Positions 58,242-64,000 of a stretch of 64,000 nucleotides of DNA are shown here, piece after piece. A program made the translations under genes and the position numbers. Under the pieces are notes generated by a model. That model worked only from the letters and a program-made list of their open reading frames with translations. It did not search any database and was not told the DNA's origin. Origin of the DNA: Xenophilus azovorans DSM 13620 (GTDB lineage Bacteria > Pseudomonadota > Gammaproteobacteria > Burkholderiales > Burkholderiaceae_C); assembly GCF_000745855.1 (NCBI RefSeq), contig NZ_JQKD01000031.1, positions 1-64,000 of the forward strand, written 5' to 3'. Within the stretch, counting starts at the first letter, position 1, and each line of letters starts with the position of its first letter.

Positions 58242-59387
58242 ATGAATCTCAAGCGTCTCATGCCCGCAGCGCCTGTCCTCCGAACGGGGGCCGCCATGGT
58301 CCTGATCGCCGCGCTGGCGGCCTGCTCCGGCACCCCGAAGCCGAAGCCGGCCGAACTGCAGCCCAACCCGTCGACGCTGGGCGTGCGGCAAGCCTGGAGC
58401 GCCAAGCTGCCGGCCGTGAACATGCCGCTGCAGGTGGCCGTCAACGGCGACACCGTCACCGTGGCTGCGGCCGACGGCACGGTGGCCGCCATCGACGCCC
58501 GCTCGGGCACGCAGCTGTGGCGCGCCAGCGCCGGCGCCGAGCTGACGGCGGGTGTCGGCAGCGACGGCCAGACGGCCGCCGTCGTCACTCGCGACAACGA
58601 AGTGGTGGCCCTCGCCGGCGGCAAGGTGCTCTGGAAGGAGCGCCTGTCCGCCGAGACCTTCACTGCGCCCCTGGTGGCCGGCCGCCGCGTCTTCGTGCAG
58701 GCGGCGGACCGCAGCACCACTGCCTTCGACGGCGCCAGCGGCCGCCGGCTATGGACGCAGCAGCGCACCGTGGGCGATTCGCTGGTGCTGCGCAAGCCGG
58801 GCGTGCTGCTGCCCGTCGGCGACACGCTGGTGGCCGGCGTGGGCGCCCGCCTGGTGGGCATGAATCCGGGCAACGGCCTGTCGCGCTGGGAGGCGCCCGT
58901 CGCCGCGCCGCGCGGCACCAACGACGTGGAGCGCCTGGTCGACCTGACCGGCACCGTCAGCCGTGTGGGCGACACCGTGTGTGCGCGGGCCTACTACGCA
59001 GCGGTCGGTTGCGTCGACACGGTGCGCGGCATGCTGCTGTGGACCAAGCCCTCGGTCGGCTCCGACGGCGTGGGCGGCGACGAGCGAGCCGTCTACGGCA
59101 CCGAGAACAACGGCACCGTGGTGGCCTGGCGCCGCAACGACGGCCAGCCGATGTGGTCTGCCGACCACCTGCGGCTGCGCACGCTGACGGCGCCGCTGGC
59201 GGTCGGCCGCACGCTGGTCATCGGCGAGGACACGGGCACGGTGCACTTCCTCTCGCGCGAGGACGGCAAGACGATGAACCGCGTCACGCCCGACGGCTCG
59301 GCCATCGCGGCCGCGCCGGTGGCGGCGGGCAACACGGTGGTGGTCGTCACGCGCAACGGCGGCGTGTTCGGCTATAGACCCGAGTAA
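58242..59387 (+). CDS. bamB: Outer-membrane assembly lipoprotein BamB
   Basis: BamB is the eight-bladed beta-propeller lipoprotein of the BAM complex. The 381-residue protein has a lipobox LAAC in IAALAACSGTPKPKP and many PQQ-like repeats of the form VTVAAADGTVAAIDARSGTQLW or VYGTENNGTVVAWRRNDG. Together with bamD at 46890-47708, two BAM lipoproteins are encoded in the window. It ends three bases before repeat element E. Confidence 0.96.
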   Translation: MNLKRLMPAAPVLRTGAAMVLIAALAACSGTPKPKPAELQPNPSTLGVRQAWSAKLPAVNMPLQVAVNGDTVTVAAADGTVAAIDARSGTQLWRASAGAELTAGVGSDGQTAAVVTRDNEVVALAGGKVLWKERLSAETFTAPLVAGRRVFVQAADRSTTAFDGASGRRLWTQQRTVGDSLVLRKPGVLLPVGDTLVAGVGARLVGMNPGNGLSRWEAPVAAPRGTNDVERLVDLTGTVSRVGDTVCARAYYAAVGCVDTVRGMLLWTKPSVGSDGVGGDERAVYGTENNGTVVAWRRNDGQPMWSADHLRLRTLTAPLAVGRTLVIGEDTGTVHFLSREDGKTMNRVTPDGSAIAAAPVAAGNTVVVVTRNGGVFGYRPE

Positions 59388-59389
59388 CA

Positions 59390-59501
59390 CCCCCAGTCTC
59401 CGCGGACTTCGTTCCGCTTCGCCAACCCCCTCAAGGGGGCACATCCAGCGGCCCGGCCCTTCGATAGGCTCAGGACAGGCCAAGGCCGGTTCCGCGGATG
59501 T
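59390..59501 (+). repeat. Intercistronic structured repeat, copy E (bamB-der), interrupted by a second repeat
   Basis: Shows a GCGGAC-TTC-GTTCCGC-like hairpin, CCCCCTCAAGGGGG (59426-59439), then arms ACATCC (59441-59446) and GGATGT (59496-59501). The loop begins GCGGCCCGGC but is then broken by a different repeat, CTTCGATAGGCTCAGGACAGG (59459-59479), which is of a widely dispersed type. Without that insert the element has the 75-80 bp length of the other copies. Confidence 0.65.
59459..59479 (+). repeat. Short dispersed TTCGATAGGCTCAGGACAGG-type repeat
   Basis: CTTCGATAGGCTCAGGACAGG is of a type of short repeat often seen between genes in betaproteobacteria and other genomes, where its translation on the opposite strand gives spurious LSLSKG peptides. 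Here it sits inside repeat element E. Confidence 0.7.
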
Positions 59502-59608
59502 CCCCGCATGGCCTGCTCCGCGGCCTTTTGATCGGAGACGCCGTGCCGCATGAACACGCGGTGTTTCCACGGCCCACGCCGAATCCGGCGCAGGGATACA
59601 TTTAGCCC

Positions 59609-60961
59609 ATGAAACCCGTCATCGCCCTCGTCGGCCGTCCGAACGTCGGCAAGTCGACCCTGTTCAACCGGCTCACGCAGACGCGCGACGCGATCGTGGC
59701 GGACTTCGCGGGCCTGACGCGTGACCGCCACTACGGCAGCGGGCACGTGGGGCCGCGCGAGTTCATCGTGATCGACACCGGCGGCTTCGAGCCCGACGCG
59801 GCCGCCAACGACATCTTCCGCGAGATGGCCAAGCAGACCCGCCAGGCCGTGGCGGAGGCGGACGTGGTGATCTTCGTGGTCGACGCCCGCGAGGGGCTGT
59901 CGGCGCAGGACCACGACATCGCCGAGGAGCTGCGCCGCCTGGGCAAGCCCTGCCTGCTGGCGGCCAACAAGGCCGAGGGCATGAAGGACAGCGGCCGCCT
60001 GGCCGAGTTCTACGAGCTGGGCTTCGGCGACGTGCATCCGATCGCTTCGGCGCACGGGCAGGGCGTGCGCGCGCTGGTGGAACTGGCGCTCGATGCGGTG
60101 CCGCCCTCCATGGAGGACGAGCCGGACGAGTCGATCGACGCCGAGTCCCGTCCCATCCGCCTGGCGGTGGCCGGGCGGCCCAACGTGGGCAAGTCCACCC
60201 TCATCAACACCTGGCTGGGCGAGGAACGGCTGGTCGCCTTCGACCTGCCGGGCACCACGCGCGACGCCATCACCGTCTCGCTGGAGCGCAACGGCCAGCG
60301 CTTCGACCTCATCGATACCGCCGGGCTGCGGCGCAAGGGCCGCGTGTTCGAGGCGGTCGAGAAGTTCTCGGTGGTCAAGACGCTGCAGGCCATCGAGTCG
60401 GCCAACGTGGTGCTGCTCCTGCTGGACGCCACGCAGGGCGTGACCGACCAGGACGCCCACATCGCCGGCTTCATCCTCGAGGCGGGGCGCGCGGTGGTGA
60501 TCGCCATCAACAAGTGGGACGCGGTGGACGACTACCAGCGCGAGCAGGTGCGGCGCCAGCTGGAGAACCGCCTGCCGTTCATGAAGTTCGCGCCGCTGCA
60601 CTTCATCTCGGCCAAGAAGCGGCTGGGCGTGGGGCCGGTGTGGCAGTCCATCGTCCAGGCCCATCGGGCGGCCATGCGCAAGATGCCCACGCCGGTGCTC
60701 ACGCGGCTGCTGCAGGAGTCGGTGCAGTTCCAGGCGCCCAGGAAGAGCGGCATGTTCCGTCCCAAGCTGCGCTACGCCCACCAGGGCGGGATGAACCCGC
60801 CGGTGATCGTGGTGCACGGCAACTCGCTGGAACATGTGAGCGAAAGCTACCGGCGTTTCCTGGAGGCGCGCTTCCGAAAGGAGTTCGATCTCGTGGGAAC
60901 CCCGCTTCGCATCGAGTTCAAGACCTCGCACAATCCCTATGCCGACAAGGAGGGGGCTTGA
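59609..60961 (+). CDS. der: Ribosome-assembly GTPase Der (EngA)
   Basis: Der is the essential double-GTPase of 50S assembly. The 450-residue protein has two G domains: [14 protein letters not shown] with DTGGFE near residue 55, and [16 protein letters not shown] with DTAGLRRKG, each with NKxD-type motifs ([15 protein letters not shown]). The C-terminal KH-like domain contains PPVIVVHGN and NPYADK. It starts 221 bp after bamB, with repeats in the gap. Confidence 0.97.
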   Translation: MKPVIALVGRPNVGKSTLFNRLTQTRDAIVADFAGLTRDRHYGSGHVGPREFIVIDTGGFEPDAAANDIFREMAKQTRQAVAEADVVIFVVDAREGLSAQDHDIAEELRRLGKPCLLAANKAEGMKDSGRLAEFYELGFGDVHPIASAHGQGVRALVELALDAVPPSMEDEPDESIDAESRPIRLAVAGRPNVGKSTLINTWLGEERLVAFDLPGTTRDAITVSLERNGQRFDLIDTAGLRRKGRVFEAVEKFSVVKTLQAIESANVVLLLLDATQGVTDQDAHIAGFILEAGRAVVIAINKWDAVDDYQREQVRRQLENRLPFMKFAPLHFISAKKRLGVGPVWQSIVQAHRAAMRKMPTPVLTRLLQESVQFQAPRKSGMFRPKLRYAHQGGMNPPVIVVHGNSLEHVSESYRRFLEARFRKEFDLVGTPLRIEFKTSHNPYADKEGA

Positions 60962-61132
60962 AAAGCCCCTGCGCGGTGCCAGATGCCCCAGGCAGGTGCC
61001 GTGGCCCTGCCGGTCCCGCAGCCGGTATTGGCCTATTTTTCGCAGGCTTTTGACGCACCTTGCTGCACCGCGGAAACGCTGTGTTAAGGTGCCCGGTCCA
61101 ACAACTTCCTCCTATGGAACACGGAGAATATC

Positions 61133-61378
61133 GTGAGCAACAAAGGGCAACTCCTACAAGACCCCTTCCTGAACACCCTGCGCCGCGAGCACGTGCCGGT
61201 CTCGATCTATCTGGTCAACGGCATCAAGCTGCAGGGCCAGATCGAGTCCTTCGACCAGTACGTCGTACTGCTGCGCAACACGGTGACGCAGATGGTCTAC
61301 AAGCACGCCATTTCCACCATCGTGCCTGGCCGCGCGGTCAACTTCTCGGTCACCGAGAACGACGACGCCGGCAACTGA
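61133..61378 (+). CDS. hfq: RNA chaperone Hfq
   Basis: Hfq is the hexameric Sm-like sRNA chaperone. The 81-residue sequence starts with [20 protein letters not shown], contains the Sm1 strand [20 protein letters not shown] and the Sm2 motif [12 protein letters not shown]. It uses a GTG start with an ACGGAGA site. It is followed by a strong terminator that separates it from hflX. Confidence 0.98.
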   Translation: MSNKGQLLQDPFLNTLRREHVPVSIYLVNGIKLQGQIESFDQYVVLLRNTVTQMVYKHAISTIVPGRAVNFSVTENDDAGN

Positions 61379-61388
61379 ATGGCGCAGG

Positions 61389-61418
61389 GCAGGGCGGCTG
61401 CGGCCGCCCTGCTTTTTT
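61389..61418 (+). terminator. Intrinsic terminator after hfq
   Basis: GCAGGGCGGC and GCCGCCCTGC form a perfect 10-bp stem with a four-base loop, followed by six T residues. It lies between hfq and hflX, 10 bp after the hfq stop. Confidence 0.93.
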
Positions 61419-61435
61419 GATTCGAGCCGTTCCGA

Positions 61436-62614
61436 TTGTCTGAACCCATCACCCGCCGCGAAGGCGCCGCCGTCCTGGTCGGCGTCGATTTCGGCCTCCC
61501 CCATTTCGACGCCGACCTCGAGGAACTGGGCCTGCTGGCGCAGACCGCGGGCCTCATGCCTGTCGAGCGCATCACCTGCAAGCGCAAGGCGCCCGACGCC
61601 GCCCTCTTCGTGGGCAGCGGCAAGGCCGACGAGATCAAGGCTGCGGCCGACCTGCACGGCGCCAGCGAGGTCGTCTTCGACCAGGCCCTGTCGCCCGCGC
61701 AGCAGCGCAACCTCGAACGCCACCTGGGCGTCGCCGTCTACGACCGCACCTTCCTGATCCTGGAGATCTTCGCCCAGCGTGCGCGCAGCCACGAGGGCAA
61801 GCTGCAGGTCGAGCTGGCGCGCCTGCAGTACCTGAGCACCCGGTTGGTACGCCGCTGGTCGCACCTGGAGCGCCAGCGCGGCGGCATCGGCGCGCGCGGC
61901 GGCCCGGGCGAGACACAGATCGAACTGGACCGCCGGATGATCGGCGACGCCATCCGCCGCACGCGCGAGCGGCTGACGAAGGTGCGCAAGCAGCGCGGCA
62001 CCCAGCGCCGGCAGCGCGAGCGGCGCGACACCTTCAACATCTCGCTGGTCGGCTACACCAACGCCGGCAAGTCCTCGCTGTTCAACGCGCTGGTCAAGGC
62101 GCGCGCCTATGCAGCTGACCAGCTCTTCGCCACGCTGGACACCACCACCCGCCATCTCTATCTCGGCGAGACGGGGCGGCGCGTGTCGATCTCCGACACG
62201 GTGGGTTTCATCCGCGAGCTGCCGCACGGGCTGGTCGATGCCTTCAAGGCCACGCTGCAGGAGGCCGTGGATGCCGACCTGCTGCTGCACGTGGTGGATG
62301 CCTCCAACCCCCACCATCCCGAGCAGATCGAGGAGGTGCAGCGCGTGCTGGCCGAGATCGGCGCCGACCAGGTGCCGCAACTGCTGGTCTTCAACAAGCT
62401 CGATGCGCTGGAGCCCGAGCGGCGCCCCGTGCGCATGAGCGACGAGATGGAGCTGGACGGCGTGCGCGTGCCGCGGCTGTTCGTCAGCGCCCACACGGGC
62501 GAGGGCCTGCCGGCCCTGCGCGAGGAACTGGCCCGCCGCGCCGCGGCCGGTGCGCCCGGGGCCGAGCCTATTGCCCCGCCGGCACAGACCGAATTGCAGG
62601 GCGTGCCACACTGA
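61436..62614 (+). CDS. hflX: Ribosome-splitting GTPase HflX
   Basis: HflX is a GTPase that splits stalled 70S ribosomes. The 392-residue protein shows the N-terminal glycine-rich HflX domain (VLVGVDFGLP, RRWSHLERQRGGIGARGGPGE shortened to its start), and a G domain with VGYTNAGKSSLFNAL, DTVGFIRELPHGL and VFNKLD. The start is TTG 61436, 18 bp past an intrinsic terminator, so its promoter must be within or after the hfq 3' end, or transcription must pass the terminator. Confidence 0.96.
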   Translation: MSEPITRREGAAVLVGVDFGLPHFDADLEELGLLAQTAGLMPVERITCKRKAPDAALFVGSGKADEIKAAADLHGASEVVFDQALSPAQQRNLERHLGVAVYDRTFLILEIFAQRARSHEGKLQVELARLQYLSTRLVRRWSHLERQRGGIGARGGPGETQIELDRRMIGDAIRRTRERLTKVRKQRGTQRRQRERRDTFNISLVGYTNAGKSSLFNALVKARAYAADQLFATLDTTTRHLYLGETGRRVSISDTVGFIRELPHGLVDAFKATLQEAVDADLLLHVVDASNPHHPEQIEEVQRVLAEIGADQVPQLLVFNKLDALEPERRPVRMSDEMELDGVRVPRLFVSAHTGEGLPALREELARRAAAGAPGAEPIAPPAQTELQGVPH

Positions 62615-62686
62615 GCCGGGCACAATATCCGCCGCTCAAGTGAAGTCGTAAGAGAACCCAACGAATGAAGTCAATGCCTCCCAGCG

Positions 62687-62761
62687 CCCCCGGGGCCGGA
62701 CTGCGTCTGGCCCGCCCCCCGAGGGGGACAAGAAAACTTGGGGCGGCCCTGCGTTTTCTTG
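62687..62761 (+). repeat. Intercistronic structured repeat, copy C (hflX-hflK)
   Basis: Contains GGGCCGGAC-TGC-GTCTGGCCC, CCCCCCGAGGGGG, then arms CAAGAAAAC (62729-62737) and GTTTTCTTG (62753-62761) that pair perfectly around TTGGGGCGGCCCTGC. It ends with the GGGAG that serves as a ribosome-binding site for hflK. Confidence 0.82.
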
Positions 62762-62778
62762 GGAGCCGGGTTCAGGGC

Positions 62779-64000
62779 ATGTTCAACCTGAACGACGGCC
62801 GCTGGGGGCGGAGCGACGAGCCCGGCTCCGAAAGCGGCGATCGCCCGCCTGCCAGCCGGCCCGAGGCGGATCCGCCTGCGCCGCCGCCCAATGGCAACGG
62901 AAATCGTCCGCAGGGGCAGGGCCCCAATGCCGGCCCGCCGGACCTGGACGAACTCTGGCGCGACTTCAACCGCAAGCTCGGCGGCCTGTTCGGCGGTGGC
63001 CGCGGCGGCAGCCGTCCGCCCCTGTCGGGGCCGGGCGGCAACGGCCAGGGGCCCGACATGAAGAACGCGGGATTCGGCCTCGGCCTGGTGGGTGTGGTGG
63101 CGCTGCTGATCTGGCTGGGCACCGGCTTCTTCATCGTCAACGAAGGCCAGCAGGCCGTCATCACCCAGTTCGGCCGCTACAAGGAGACCGTGGGCGCCGG
63201 CTTCAACTGGCGCCTGCCGTACCCCATCCAGCGCCACGAGCTGGTGGTGGTGACGCAGATCCGTTCCACCGACGTCGGCCGCGACGCCATCGTGCGCTCC
63301 ACCGGCCTGCGCGAGTCGGCCATGCTGACCGAGGACGAGAACATCGTCGAGATCAAGTTCGCCGTGCAGTACCGCCTGAGCGATGCACGCGCCTGGCTGT
63401 TCGAGAGCAAGACGCCGGGCGAGACCGTCGTGCAGGTGGCCGAGACGGCCGTGCGCGAGGTGGTCGGCAAGATGAAGATGGACGCCGCGCTGGCCGAGGA
63501 GCGCGACCAGATCGCGCCGCGTGTGCGCACGCTCATGCAGCAGATCCTGGACCGCTACAAGGTCGGCGTCGACGTGGTCGCCATCAACCTGCAGCAGGGC
63601 GGCGTGCGCCCGCCCGAGCAGGTGCAGGCCGCCTTCGACGACGTGCTCAAGGCCGGCCAGGAGCGCGAGCGCGCCAAGAACGAGGCCCAGGCCTATGCCA
63701 ACGACGTGGTGCCGCGCGCGGTGGGTACCGCCTCGCGCCTGAAGGAAGAGGCCGAGGCCTACAAGGCCCGCGTGGTGGCGCAGGCGCAGGGTGATGCGCA
63801 GCGCTTCAGCCAGGTGCTGGCCGAATACCAGAAGGCGCCGCAGGTCACCCGCGACCGCATGTACACCGACGCGATGCAGCAGATCTACAACAACACCACC
63901 AAGGTGCTGGTCGAGAGCAAGCAGGGCTCCAACCTGCTGTACCTGCCGCTGGACAAGCTGATGCAGTTGTCCGGCCAGGGCGGCGGCGCCGCACCGGCCG
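62779..64000 (+). CDS. hflK: FtsH modulator HflK (SPFH family), C-terminus cut by the window edge
   Basis: HflK with HflC forms the large SPFH cage around the FtsH protease in the inner membrane. Visible in the 407 residues shown: a Gly/Asn/Pro-rich cytoplasmic N-terminus, one transmembrane helix (NAGFGLGLVGVVALLIWLGTGFFIV), and the SPFH domain (EGQQAVITQFGRYKETVGAGFNW, RYKVGVDVVAINLQ). The frame is open to the right edge, so the C-terminus is missing. The ATG at 62779 (MFNLNDGRWG) is preferred; an in-frame ATG at 62665 would add 38 residues translated mostly from repeat element C. Confidence 0.95.
   Translation, partial: MFNLNDGRWGRSDEPGSESGDRPPASRPEADPPAPPPNGNGNRPQGQGPNAGPPDLDELWRDFNRKLGGLFGGGRGGSRPPLSGPGGNGQGPDMKNAGFGLGLVGVVALLIWLGTGFFIVNEGQQAVITQFGRYKETVGAGFNWRLPYPIQRHELVVVTQIRSTDVGRDAIVRSTGLRESAMLTEDENIVEIKFAVQYRLSDARAWLFESKTPGETVVQVAETAVREVVGKMKMDAALAEERDQIAPRVRTLMQQILDRYKVGVDVVAINLQQGGVRPPEQVQAAFDDVLKAGQERERAKNEAQAYANDVVPRAVGTASRLKEEAEAYKARVVAQAQGDAQRFSQVLAEYQKAPQVTRDRMYTDAMQQIYNNTTKVLVESKQGSNLLYLPLDKLMQLSGQGGGAAPA

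Noticed and set aside
59372-60931. 519-codon antisense frame opposite der
   Set aside because: It runs through a dispersed repeat, giving the typical spurious LSLSKG peptide, and lies opposite a fully conserved der gene.

Overview
This window reads as a chromosomal segment of a high-G+C betaproteobacterium, order Burkholderiales and most probably family Comamonadaceae (Ramlibacter/Variovorax/Acidovorax-like). The basis is the high G+C, the gene order (iscR-iscS-iscU-iscA-hscB-hscA-fdx; ndk-rlmN-pilF-rodZ-like-ispG-hisS-yfgM-bamB-der-hfq-hflX-hflK), a betaproteobacterial proteasome homologue, and the protein sequences themselves. Almost all of it is core metabolism and housekeeping. The only clearly mobile piece is the 3' end of an IS5-family transposase at the left edge. 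I see no CRISPR array, prophage or defence island.

Layout. 1-350: IS5-family remnant. 367-4461: nucleotidyltransferase-fold protein, class I aminotransferase, uvrB. 4533-10120: the Fe-S assembly (isc) operon with a candidate IscR operator and an intrinsic terminator inside it. 10209-14371: dnaQ, tRNA-Val(CAC), small hypotheticals, a DAO-family FAD oxidoreductase, a YqjD/YqjE-like membrane pair. 14437-19879: pyrD, rpiA, a DUF4124/glutaredoxin-like protein, oligopeptidase A, folD. 19961-23151: a two-component system divergent from the pyruvate dehydrogenase operon. 23335-30235: aceE-aceF-bph-lpdA, closed by a strong terminator. 30327-35840: NlpC/P60 hydrolase, PQQ-type sugar dehydrogenase, isochorismatase-like hydrolase, Crp/Fnr regulator, propionyl-CoA synthetase. 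36097-42971: 2-oxoglutarate dehydrogenase (sucA-sucB-lpd) and zapE. 43058-51234: coiled-coil protein, PP2C phosphatase, DUF465 protein, DinG/YoaA helicase, bamD, rluD, scpB, rluB. 51418-64000: ndk, rlmN, pilF, RodZ-like protein, ispG, hisS, yfgM, bamB, der, hfq, hflX and the start of hflK, which runs off the right edge.

How the genes work together. Two 2-oxoacid dehydrogenase complexes (PDH and OGDH), each with its own E3 subunit, form the metabolic core. The Isc system supplies Fe-S clusters to several clients encoded here (IspG, RlmN, DinG/YoaA, ferredoxin). Envelope assembly is represented by bamB, bamD, rodZ-like, pilF, yfgM and hflK.

The observation I find most worth following is a family of five intercistronic elements of about 75-80 bp (upstream of dnaQ, the 43058 gene, pilF, der and hflK). 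Each contains a C-run/G-run hairpin followed by a hairpin whose loop is conserved (TTGGGGCGGCCCGGC-like), while the two stem arms change sequence together between copies. All five lie in the transcribed orientation between co-directional genes. In one copy the arm contains the Shine-Dalgarno and first start codon of dnaQ, and in another the element supplies the C-terminal tail of RlmN. The second is the betaproteobacterial proteasome homologue (BPH) placed between aceF and lpdA inside the PDH operon.
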